A stretch of 6,917 bases of DNA from Treponema sp. Lineage in GTDB: Bacteria > Spirochaetota > Spirochaetia > Treponematales > Breznakiellaceae. Numbering within the stretch: position 1 is the first letter of the stretch; each line of letters starts with the position of its first letter. The notes below the pieces were generated by a model that made no database searches, was not told the DNA's origin, and saw nothing but the letters and a program-made list of their open reading frames with translations. Below, in pieces: positions 1 to 5,236 of the stretch. Location of the stretch: contig WRAL01000074.1 in NCBI GenBank assembly GCA_009780285.1, positions 1-6,917 on the forward strand. The letters run 5' to 3'. Both the position numbers and the translations under genes were made by a program.

Positions 1-42
1 ACGCGCGGGCGTTTGACCCCGCGCCCGATCGCCCGCCTTTTT
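1..42 (+). terminator. Probable intrinsic terminator of a plus-strand gene left of the window
   Basis: GCGGGCG at 5-11 pairs perfectly with CGCCCGC at 30-36 and is followed by CTTTTT (37-42), the usual shape of a Rho-independent terminator read on the plus strand. A competing stem GCGCGGG (3-9) with CCCGCGC (18-24) is also possible. The gene it would serve lies outside the window and would converge on the mgl operon. The 18-nt loop is long, so this call is moderate. Confidence 0.5.
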
Positions 43-216
43 CGGCCTGGGCGCATTCGGCTAAAGGGCCGGGAAAAGCTAAAGCGCGTTAAAAAACCGT
101 GGATCAGCGCAATAAAAAGCTTAAGATCAAGGCGCCGGCTTGTGGACAGGCGTGCAAAAAGCGACCTGCATTTGCCAAGGAAGTTTCTATAGTAATGCGT
201 TATTCTGTGGATTCTC
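43..216. other. Intergenic stretch with no recognisable gene
   Basis: This lies between two convergent terminator-like structures. I see no ORF with a ribosome binding site and believable composition, no tRNA-like fold and no well-spaced promoter. An open frame that starts at 140 on the plus strand runs through the mgl terminator hairpin into antisense mglC and resembles no protein I know. Confidence 0.5.
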
Positions 217-286
217 AAAACTCCCTTCCGCCCTTGCGCCATTAAAGCGCAGAATTACGCGCGCGCCAAGGGCGGCGGGAAGGAGG
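217..286 (-). terminator. Large imperfect stem-loop terminator after mglC
   Basis: Read on the minus strand, the arm complementary to 261-285 begins five bases after the mglC stop and pairs with the arm complementary to 221-240. The core CGCCCTTG/CAAGGGCG is well matched, the outer CTTCC/GGAAG part contains a few unpaired bases, and GCGC repeats can extend the pairing inward. TTTT (complement of 217-220) follows directly. Position and shape fit the end of the mglBAC transcript. The T run is short and the stem is bulged, so termination efficiency is uncertain. Confidence 0.6.
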
Positions 287-290
287 GCGC

Positions 291-1403
291 CTATCTTTTC
301 GCCAGGTACTTGCGCATGTCGATGGCCACGGCCAAAAGGATGACGATACCAGTGATAATAAATTGTATGTCGCCGGAAATGCCCAGCCATTGAAGCGCCA
401 CGCTGATAACCTGAAGAAGGATCACGCCGGTTACTATTCCGCTGATCTTTCCCACCCCGCCGGTAAAACTCACGCCGCCGATAACGCAGGCGGCTATCGC
501 GTCAAGCTCGGAAAGAAAACCCGTCGCCGGACTGTTGGACCCAACGCGCGCCGCCTCGACAAAGCCCGAAAAGCCGTAGAGCATTCCGGCCATCATAAAC
601 ACAAGTACCGTTGTTTTCATCACCGAAATGCCGGAAACGTTCGCGGCCTCGGGGTTTGCGCCCACGGCATACATGTTTTTTCCAAGGGTGGTTTTGTTCC
701 AGATAAACCACATAACGGCAATCGCCGCGATCGCGTAAAAGACAAAAATCGGAACCCTCGTGCCAAAAATATCGACGGTATGCATGACGGCGTTTCGGTA
801 CTCCGGCGTAATCCCGGAAATGGGGCCGCCGGCGTTCGTGCCCAGGCGAACGTAAATAAGCACGAAGCCGTACACGATCATCGAGGTCGCAAGCGTTACG
901 ATAAAGGGATGCAACTTAAAGCGCGCCGTGCAAAAGCCGTTAAAAATGCCGAAAATGCCGCCTATGCTCATCGAAAGCAAAAGCACGATAATAATCGGCG
1001 GCGCAACCAAGTCCGGAAACATTTTCGCGGCGAAAACCTCCACCGGCAATTGCAGAAGGGAGGCGCAGACCACGGCGGTAAGACCGAGTATTCTGCCGGC
1101 GGAAAGGTCCGTTCCGGTAAGCACGATTATGCCGCCGACTCCCAGCGCCAAAAACATTGACGACGCCGCGCGGGTCATAATATCGACGATTGAGCGGAAC
1201 GACAAAAACGTGTTGTAAAAATTATTGCGAATGCTAAAAATCTGCACGTAGATAACGACGCCGGCTATTATGATATAGATAGCGTTTCGTATAAGAAAAT
1301 CGCCCCACATCGCCAGCTTGTCCTTGCGCGACAAATCCTTGTAGCCATGCCAGCGCCGCGTAAACGGGCTTGCCAAACGTTTAAGTAGATCGGATCCTTT
1401 CAT
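291..1403 (-). CDS. mglC: Galactose/methyl-galactoside ABC transporter permease MglC
   Basis: This 370-residue inner-membrane permease of the BPD_transp_2 (RbsC/MglC/XylH) family should form the channel as a homodimer on the MglA ATPase. Many hydrophobic segments are visible, for example around residues 40-56, 82-96, 135-157, 166-185, 218-234, 263-280 and 320-338. Stretches very close to Escherichia coli MglC include LTGTDLSAGR (95-104), GANPEAANVSG (248-258, in the cytoplasmic loop that contacts the ATPase) and LDAIAACVIGGVSFTGGVG (300-318). The N-terminus carries about 27 extra basic, polar residues compared with the 336-residue E. coli protein. The start is supported by AAGGAG at 1411-1416, 7 nt upstream. 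It is the last gene of the operon, 22 bp after mglA, and ends in TAG just before a stem-loop. The family assignment is firm; the exact sugar is inferred from similarity to MglC. Confidence 0.96.
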   Translation of the reverse strand: MKGSDLLKRLASPFTRRWHGYKDLSRKDKLAMWGDFLIRNAIYIIIAGVVIYVQIFSIRNNFYNTFLSFRSIVDIMTRAASSMFLALGVGGIIVLTGTDLSAGRILGLTAVVCASLLQLPVEVFAAKMFPDLVAPPIIIVLLLSMSIGGIFGIFNGFCTARFKLHPFIVTLATSMIVYGFVLIYVRLGTNAGGPISGITPEYRNAVMHTVDIFGTRVPIFVFYAIAAIAVMWFIWNKTTLGKNMYAVGANPEAANVSGISVMKTTVLVFMMAGMLYGFSGFVEAARVGSNSPATGFLSELDAIAACVIGGVSFTGGVGKISGIVTGVILLQVISVALQWLGISGDIQFIITGIVILLAVAIDMRKYLAKR

Positions 1404-1425
1404 CTTCCAGCTCCTTGCTCGATTG

Positions 1426-2925
1426 TCATGCGTACTTTGCCGCGAGAGTCATTATTTCTTCCTGCGTGGTCGCGCGCGGATCGACCTCGCCAGTTTTTCG
1501 TCCGCCGGACATAACCAATATCCTGTCGCAAACGCCCAGCAATTCCTCAAGCTCGCTTGAAACCATGATTATCGACTTGCCTTGTTTCGCAAGATCGATC
1601 ATCAATTGATATATCTCGTACTTCGCGCCAACGTCAATGCCGCGCGTGGGCTCGTCAAGCAAAAGAACGTCGGGCTTTGTAAGCATCCAGCGGCCGAAAA
1701 TCGCCTTTTGCTGATTCCCCCCGGAAAGCGTTCTAATAAGCACATGCTGGCTGTGCGTTTTTATTCTAAAGGCGCCAATGGCCCATTCAGCGTCGTCGCT
1801 CATTTTTTTCGCGCTTATGCACAGGCGCAGGCGCTTGTAATTTTTAATGTTAGCGGCGGTAACATTTTCGCGAACGCTCAGAACGCCGAAAATGCCGGTG
1901 GCGCGCCGTTCCTCGGTAAGCATGGCAAAGCCGTGCCGCATCGCGCGCGCCGGCTTCCCCGTCCGTATTTCGCGGCCGTTTTTGAAAATTTTGCCGGATT
2001 TCAGCGTGGTAAGGCCGAAAAGCCCGCCCAGAAGCTCCGTGCGCCCGGCACCGACCAGCCCGGCCACGCCGAGAATTTCCCCCTTGCGAAGCTCGAAGGA
2101 AACGTCGCTCAGCTTGACGTGCTGCGCCGTCATCCCCTCGACCTTAAGCACCGTCTCGCCCGGAGCGTTGTCCTTGGGCGGAAAAACATTGCTCAGCTCG
2201 CGGCCAACCATCATCGTGATTATTTTGTCGGTGGTAAGGCTGGCCGCAGGAAGGGTGTCAACCATTTTGCCGTCTCGCATCACGGACACGTCGTCGGAAA
2301 TGCGCAGGATTTCGCTCATGCGGTGGGAAATGTAAATGATTCCGCAGCCACGAGCTTTAAGGTTATTAATAATTCTAAAAAGATGTTCCACCTCGATTTT
2401 TGTAAGGGAAGAAGTTGGCTCGTCAAGGACGATTATCTTGCTGTCGTGCGAAACGGCCTTGGCGATTTCCACCATCTGCCGGCTGGAAACCGACAGCGTT
2501 TGTATTGCGGCCTTGGGATCGACGTGGGAAATTTCGAGCTCGTCGAAAAGGGCCTTTGTGTTGTCGTACATTTTTTTATGATTAACGTAAAGGGGCGGCA
2601 GGCCGGGAAAGCGGCCAAGCCAAATATTTTCCATAACGCTGCGCGTATGCACCTGGTTTAATTCCTGATGCACCATCGAAACGCCGTTTTCCATGGCCTG
2701 CTTTGGATTGGCGAAAAGGACTTTCCTGCCGTCAAGAATAAACTCGCCTGAGTCAACGGAATAAATCCCGAACAGGCATTTCATAAGCGTGGACTTTCCG
2801 GCGCCGTTTTCGCCCATAAGCGAATGGATCGTTCCGGGGCGAACGTCCAGGCTTACATTGTCAAGCGCCTTAACGCCGGGAAATGATTTGCTTACCCGTA
2901 TTATTTTTAGCAAATTATCTTTCAT
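1426..2925 (-). CDS. mglA: Galactose/methyl-galactoside ABC transporter, tandem ATPase MglA
   Basis: This 499-residue cytoplasmic ATPase of the sugar-import type (MglA/RbsA/AraG) has two nucleotide-binding domains in one chain and energises MglC. Domain 1 has Walker A GENGAGKST (38-46), Q-loop Gln87, a degenerate signature LSVSSRQ (144-150), Walker B IIVLDEP (164-170) and switch His201. Domain 2 has a degenerate Walker A, GLVGAGRT (289-296, Arg in place of Lys), a canonical signature LSGGNQQ (400-406), Walker B LLLDEP (421-426), and Ser in place of the switch His (VSSELEE, 455-461). This gives one competent and one degenerate ATP site, which is normal for the family and not a sign of decay. 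The start is supported by GAGGA at 2932-2936, 6 nt upstream of ATG. It follows mglB after 142 bp containing two hairpins and precedes mglC by 22 bp. Length is typical. Confidence 0.97.
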   Translation of the reverse strand: MKDNLLKIIRVSKSFPGVKALDNVSLDVRPGTIHSLMGENGAGKSTLMKCLFGIYSVDSGEFILDGRKVLFANPKQAMENGVSMVHQELNQVHTRSVMENIWLGRFPGLPPLYVNHKKMYDNTKALFDELEISHVDPKAAIQTLSVSSRQMVEIAKAVSHDSKIIVLDEPTSSLTKIEVEHLFRIINNLKARGCGIIYISHRMSEILRISDDVSVMRDGKMVDTLPAASLTTDKIITMMVGRELSNVFPPKDNAPGETVLKVEGMTAQHVKLSDVSFELRKGEILGVAGLVGAGRTELLGGLFGLTTLKSGKIFKNGREIRTGKPARAMRHGFAMLTEERRATGIFGVLSVRENVTAANIKNYKRLRLCISAKKMSDDAEWAIGAFRIKTHSQHVLIRTLSGGNQQKAIFGRWMLTKPDVLLLDEPTRGIDVGAKYEIYQLMIDLAKQGKSIIMVSSELEELLGVCDRILVMSGGRKTGEVDPRATTQEEIMTLAAKYA

Positions 2926-2966
2926 TAAAAATCCTCAGCCGTTGTTTGTCATCAGAATAATCAACA

Positions 2967-2988
2967 ACCCCGCCATGAATGGCGGGGT
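2967..2988 (-). promoter_or_regulatory. Perfect 9-bp hairpin between mglB and mglA
   Basis: ACCCCGCCA (2967-2975) and TGGCGGGGT (2980-2988) are perfect inverted repeats around a 4-nt loop. On the mgl transcript the hairpin sits about 40 nt before the mglA start and is followed by a U-rich but interrupted stretch (TTGTTGATTATT). It may act as a partial terminator or as a block to 3' exonucleases that stabilises the upstream mglB message. The structure is seen directly; the role is inferred. Confidence 0.6.
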
Positions 2989-3008
2989 ATGTACCCTCCG
3001 AATACAAT

Positions 3009-3057
3009 CAAAAAGGATTCTTCCCGCAGCGCCGCGCGTGCCGCCGCGGGAAGAACC
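3009..3057 (-). terminator. Strong hairpin with T run just after mglB: probable partial terminator
   Basis: TTCTTCCCGC (3018-3027) and GCGGGAAGAA (3046-3055) form a perfect 10-bp stem. GG (3015-3016) and CC (3056-3057) extend it past a bulged A, and GCG/CGC extends it inward. On the minus strand it begins about 10 nt after the mglB stop and is followed by TCCTTTTTG. This is the form of an intrinsic terminator placed inside an operon. Because mglA and mglC have no evident promoter of their own, it most likely lets part of the polymerases through, giving more binding protein than transporter. Confidence 0.65.
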
Positions 3058-3067
3058 AGAGAAAAAG

Positions 3068-4171
3068 CTAGTTGAAAATGGCGTGGGGCACGCGAATCTT
3101 CGCCACGCCGGAATCCACGTTGAAGCGCGCGGCGATGCCGTCGTTCATGGGGCGTCCTTCGGCGATGTTCCGCGCGAGGAAGAGAACCGTCCGCGCCATT
3201 TCCGTTCCGTCCTGAAGGATCGTGCCGGTCATCCTGCCGGCGCGAATCGCCTCCTGCGCGGCGGCGGTCGCGTCCACGCCGAACACCGGAATGTAGCCGG
3301 CGCCGGCCGCACCGGTGTTAAAGCCGTGGCCGTTCAGCGCCGAAATCGCGCCCAGCGCCGCGTCGTCGTTGTTGGCGACGATAAGCTCGATTGCGCCGGA
3401 AGTAAGCGAGTGCGCCGCGAGCGCGGTGTTCATAAGATCGTTGGCGATGGCCGCCGACCAGTTGGCGTAAAGGAAGAAATTGCTGATGCCGTCGTCGGCG
3501 TACATGGGCGAATGGTTCACGTTCGCCGGCGAGGGCGCAAGCCTGAGCCCCCTGGCCGCAAGAAGCCTGTTCGCCGTCGTCACCGAATGCAGCGTGCGGC
3601 CGAAAGCCTCGGCGTTTCCGTGCTCGCCGCGCAGCATGATGTAATTGATAACGCCGTCGCCGTTCAGGTCGAAATTGGATCGGGCGCCGGTCCAATTGTC
3701 CGCCCGAAGAAGGAAGTCGGCGATGGCCTGTCCCTGCATCACGCCGGCCTCATCCGCGTCGGTTCCCACGAAAACCGAGTTCGGGTAGGAATTGACGACG
3801 GCGTTGGAAACCTCGCGGTTAAACCAAAGAAGCGGAACGTTCGCGTCCCTGGCCATATTGACGATGGTCATCGCCGCGTCCTCGGAGCCGGTGGTAACGA
3901 TATTGACGATCAGCACGCTCGTGCCGCGGGTGATCGCGGTGCGAATCTGGTCGACCAAAACGGTTTGGCTGTTGTTGGCGTCGTGGTGCTGCAGCGCCAG
4001 GTTGGCGCGGGCGAATTCCGCCGTCATGTCGGCGCGAACGCTGGCGAGGAAGGTGTCCGCGAAAGAGTACCAGAACGCGTCGGCGCGGAATCCCCGCTCG
4101 CCGCCGCCGCCGGCAAAGGCCGCCGTGGCGCTTATCATCGCGATCGCCAGAACAAATGCAATTTTTTTCAT
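3068..4171 (-). CDS. mglB: Periplasmic galactose/glucose-binding protein MglB
   Basis: This 367-residue periplasmic binding protein of the peripla_BP_4 (RbsB/MglB) type delivers sugar to MglAC. Residues 1-20 are a signal peptide (Lys-Lys, hydrophobic core, Ala-Phe-Ala); a Gly run follows and there is no lipobox Cys. The calcium loop of E. coli MglB is present: Asp168, Asn170, Asp172, Asn176 (DLNGDGVIN) with Glu262 as the distant ligand. VANND (265-269) and IPVFGVDA (294-301) match the family closely. Against E. coli mature numbering, Asp14, Phe16, Asn91, Arg158, Trp183, Asn211 and Asp236 are kept (Asp39, Phe41, Asn118, Arg192, Trp238, Asn268, Asp300). His152, Asp154 and Asn256 become Asn186, Glu188 and Gln320, and about 17 residues are inserted just before Trp238, so the ligand may not be exactly galactose/glucose. 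AGGAG at 4178-4182 lies 6 nt before ATG. It is first in the operon, the usual mglBAC order. Confidence 0.95.
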   Translation of the reverse strand: MKKIAFVLAIAMISATAAFAGGGGERGFRADAFWYSFADTFLASVRADMTAEFARANLALQHHDANNSQTVLVDQIRTAITRGTSVLIVNIVTTGSEDAAMTIVNMARDANVPLLWFNREVSNAVVNSYPNSVFVGTDADEAGVMQGQAIADFLLRADNWTGARSNFDLNGDGVINYIMLRGEHGNAEAFGRTLHSVTTANRLLAARGLRLAPSPANVNHSPMYADDGISNFFLYANWSAAIANDLMNTALAAHSLTSGAIELIVANNDDAALGAISALNGHGFNTGAAGAGYIPVFGVDATAAAQEAIRAGRMTGTILQDGTEMARTVLFLARNIAEGRPMNDGIAARFNVDSGVAKIRVPHAIFN

Positions 4172-4255
4172 TTTTATCTCCTACCTTTCAAATTTCCGCC
4201 TCACAAGAGGCAGGTACGCAAAGGCGGAACGCGTCCCGCCGTTTTGCCACGTTAC
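4172..4255 (-). promoter_or_regulatory. mgl mRNA leader with two hairpins
   Basis: From the promoter spacing, transcription should start near 4255, giving a leader of about 84 nt. The first hairpin is GGCGG (complement of 4236-4240) with CCGCC (complement of 4223-4227), extended by a G-U and an A-U pair around a CGCG loop. The second is GCCTC (4198-4202) with GAGGC (4207-4211), a perfect 5-bp stem with a 4-nt loop, ending about 15 nt before the AGGAG ribosome binding site. I recognise no known riboswitch. The hairpins may only stabilise the message. Confidence 0.45.
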
Positions 4256-4261
4256 GCGATT

Positions 4262-4290
4262 ATTGTAGCGCCCCGAAGTTGCGCCGTCAA
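4262..4290 (-). promoter_or_regulatory. Sigma70-type promoter of mglBAC
   Basis: On the minus strand TTGACG (4285-4290) and TACAAT (4262-4267) are separated by exactly 17 bp, one mismatch from consensus in each box. Directly upstream is a run of eight A (complement of 4292-4299) that could act as an UP element. It is the only well-spaced promoter I see ahead of mglB. I see no clear palindromic operator for a LacI/GalR-type regulator. Confidence 0.75.
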
Positions 4291-4352
4291 GTTTTTTTTG
4301 CGTCTAGTGGCGACAATGGATGTGGCTGAAAGGATGGTATCTTCGAACAGTC

Positions 4353-4462
4353 CTAGTGTTCCGGAATATTCGGTTTGGAAAATCGCAACGTTCGGTAATT
4401 CCTTGCCAGGCAAGGAATTACCTCAACCTGCATACCGTCATTTGAATAGACCAGAACACTAG
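4353..4462. mobile_element. MITE-like fold-back element with CTAG ends
   Basis: The ends are perfect 9-bp inverted repeats, CTAGTGTTC (4353-4361) and GAACACTAG (4454-4462). Pairing continues imperfectly inward (GG, then TATTC), giving about 16 of 19 matching bases, and then breaks down over about 20 bases. The centre is a perfect palindrome with 14-bp arms, GGTAATTCCTTGCC (4394-4407) and its complement (4409-4422), around one A. The element has no coding capacity. Both ends lie in CTAG, and IS630/Tc1-type elements often target CTAG and duplicate TA, so the body may be 4356-4459 flanked by TA. The family link is inference. Alternatives are a bidirectional regulatory stem-loop or an IS remnant. 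Confidence 0.5.
4394..4422. repeat. Perfect 29-bp palindrome (14-bp arms, 1-nt centre)
   Basis: GGTAATTCCTTGCC at 4394-4407 is followed by a single A and then its exact reverse complement at 4409-4422. It forms the core of the fold-back element and is the longest perfect inverted repeat I found in the window. No T run follows on either strand, so it is not a simple terminator. Confidence 0.9.
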
Positions 4463-4475
4463 AATAATCCTTAGG

Positions 4476-4490
4476 CAATGCGTCGCATTG
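4476..4490. promoter_or_regulatory. Palindrome overlapping the toxin promoter -35: candidate operator 1
   Basis: CAATGCG-T-CGCATTG is a perfect inverted repeat with 7-bp arms. Its last three bases are the TTG of the -35 box, so a protein bound here would block RNA polymerase. HigA-type antitoxins repress their own operons through such sites, which makes this a likely HigA operator. Binding is inferred. Confidence 0.6.
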
Positions 4491-4516
4491 ACATTACGTC
4501 ATATATGGCGTATAAT
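4488..4516 (+). promoter_or_regulatory. Consensus sigma70 promoter of the toxin-antitoxin operon, leaderless
   Basis: TTGACA (4488-4493) and TATAAT (4511-4516) are both perfect consensus boxes with the ideal 17-bp spacer. Counting seven bases from the end of the -10 puts +1 at 4523, the A of the toxin ATG. No Shine-Dalgarno sequence precedes that ATG. The toxin message should therefore be leaderless, or have at most a base or two of leader. The promoter should be strong when not repressed. Confidence 0.85.
4496..4511. promoter_or_regulatory. Palindrome in the promoter spacer: candidate operator 2
   Basis: ACGTCATATATGGCGT is an inverted repeat with one mismatched pair (T4499/G4508) around the perfect core CATATATG. 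It fills the -35/-10 spacer and touches the first base of the -10 box. Its centre is about 20.5 bp from that of the upstream palindrome, close to two helical turns, so two antitoxin dimers could bind the same face of the DNA. The two palindromes differ in sequence, so they may not be bound by the same protein. Confidence 0.5.
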
Positions 4517-4522
4517 TGAATT

Positions 4523-4900
4523 ATGGGCGATGGCTGGCGGGTTCTGTATTATTTCGACGACAGCGGATTAAAGCCCGTGAAGGAATACATAGACAGGCTG
4601 ACGCTTAGAGAACAGGCAAAGACGATGGCCTTCATAGCGATGCTGGAAGAAAAGGGGCCGAATCTTCCGCGCCCTTACGCTGACATTCTTGAGGACGGGA
4701 TACACGAGCTTAGGATCAAGCTAAGAGGAACGCAGGCAAGGATACTGTATTTTTTCTGTTACCGTGACGTCATTGTTCTGACCAACGCCTTTGAGAAACG
4801 TACGCGGGAAGTGCCAAAGGCCGAAATCGGCCTGGCAAAAAAGCGTCGGGCCTATTTTCTGGAGAAGCGCTCGGAAGACGACATTAGGGGGCTGCCGTGA
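4523..4900 (+). CDS. higB: HigB-type toxin (phage Gp49-like, RelE superfamily)
   Basis: This 125-residue protein has the features of the Gp49-like/HigB toxin family (PF05973): an N-terminal WRVLYYFDDSGLKPVKEYID (5-24), the core DGIHELRIKLRG (58-69) followed by ARILYFF (72-78), and VLTNAFEKRTREVPKAEI (85-102) with basic residues and Pro98. Family members are ribosome-dependent mRNA interferases, so the expected action is cleavage of mRNA in the cytoplasm; conserved Arg64, Arg73 and Lys92 are candidate functional residues by position. The toxin gene comes first and overlaps the antitoxin gene by 4 bp (GTGA), the higBA order. The ATG at 4523 is chosen because the N-terminal motif begins at once and the promoter is directly adjacent. 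It has no Shine-Dalgarno sequence. The gene looks somewhat less GC-rich than its neighbours, which suits a mobile cassette. Intact. Confidence 0.9.
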   Translation: MGDGWRVLYYFDDSGLKPVKEYIDRLTLREQAKTMAFIAMLEEKGPNLPRPYADILEDGIHELRIKLRGTQARILYFFCYRDVIVLTNAFEKRTREVPKAEIGLAKKRRAYFLEKRSEDDIRGLP

Positions 4901-5160
4901 GATTTAGGGATCATCTTGACGAAAAAATGAAGGCCGAAGGGTTCAGGACGGCGTTCGAGGAGGAAAAACGCCTTCTTGAACTTGGCCTGGCGATCGCCGA
5001 CGCCCGCGAGCGACGGGGCATGACTCAGAGGGAGCTTGCCCAAAAGTGCGGCGTGACCCAGCAGCAGTTGTCGAAAATAGAAAACGGGATAAACTGCAAT
5101 CTGCTCACCTTCATAAAGGCGTCCTCCGCCCTCGGCCTGGATCTAACCGTCTCCGCCTGA
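4897..5160 (+). CDS. higA: HigA-type antitoxin, XRE-family HTH protein
   Basis: This 87-residue antitoxin and probable autorepressor should bind and neutralise the toxin encoded just upstream. Residues 1-30 (FRDHLDEKMKAEGFRTAFEE and following) form the acidic, helical N-terminal segment typical of antitoxins paired with Gp49-like toxins. Residues 31-87 are a Cro/C1-type (HTH_3) domain with the helix-turn-helix TQRELAQKCGVTQQQLSKIE at 43-62. The start is GTG at 4897, inside the toxin stop (GTGA overlap), with AGGGGG at 4886-4891 and a 5-nt spacer, so translation is probably coupled to the toxin. If the toxin is read from a leaderless start, the antitoxin has the only conventional ribosome binding site in the operon. 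The two palindromes in the promoter are its likely binding sites. It ends 76 bp before the convergent GH35 gene. Confidence 0.92.
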   Translation: MRFRDHLDEKMKAEGFRTAFEEEKRLLELGLAIADARERRGMTQRELAQKCGVTQQQLSKIENGINCNLLTFIKASSALGLDLTVSA

Positions 5161-5206
5161 GCGGATAGGCGAGACCCTTCCCGCCCCGCTCGAGCGAATC
5201 GGCTCG
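5149..5206. other. Small hairpins at the convergent ends of higA and the GH35 gene; no clear terminator
   Basis: GTCTC plus GCC (5149-5157, one bulged C) pairs with GGCGAGAC (5168-5175) across the higA stop codon. Farther on, CGAGC (5191-5195) pairs with GCTCG (5202-5206). Neither is followed directly by a T run on either strand, although 5223-5232 is T-rich on the plus strand. They may help end both convergent transcripts, but the support is weak. Confidence 0.3.
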
Positions 5207-5236
5207 GCGTACAGAAAGCGGATTTTGTTTTGACGG

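Noticed and set aside
172..193. Promoter-like TTGCCA and TATAGT upstream of the mgl terminator
   Set aside because: The spacer is only 10 bp and no gene follows on that strand.
363..1160. Plus-strand open frame of 265 codons
   Set aside because: It is antisense to mglC and has a highly basic His/Lys/Arg-rich product with no start signal.
2100..2400. MglA domain 2 Walker A lacking Lys and domain 1 degenerate signature as signs of decay
   Set aside because: The same asymmetry is normal in tandem sugar-import ATPases such as MglA and RbsA.
1582..2661. Plus-strand open frame of 359 codons
   Set aside because: It is antisense to mglA, which has all its ATPase motifs. The product resembles no family.
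4195..4247. Leader peptide starting at GTG upstream of mglB
   Set aside because: A frame of about 20 codons exists, but no ribosome binding site precedes the GTG and the peptide shows no regulatory codon run.
2789..4462. Plus-strand open frame of 557 codons
   Set aside because: It lies antisense across mglB and parts of both flanks, has no ribosome binding site and gives an Arg/Gly/Val-rich, low-complexity product. It is a shadow of GC-rich coding sequence.
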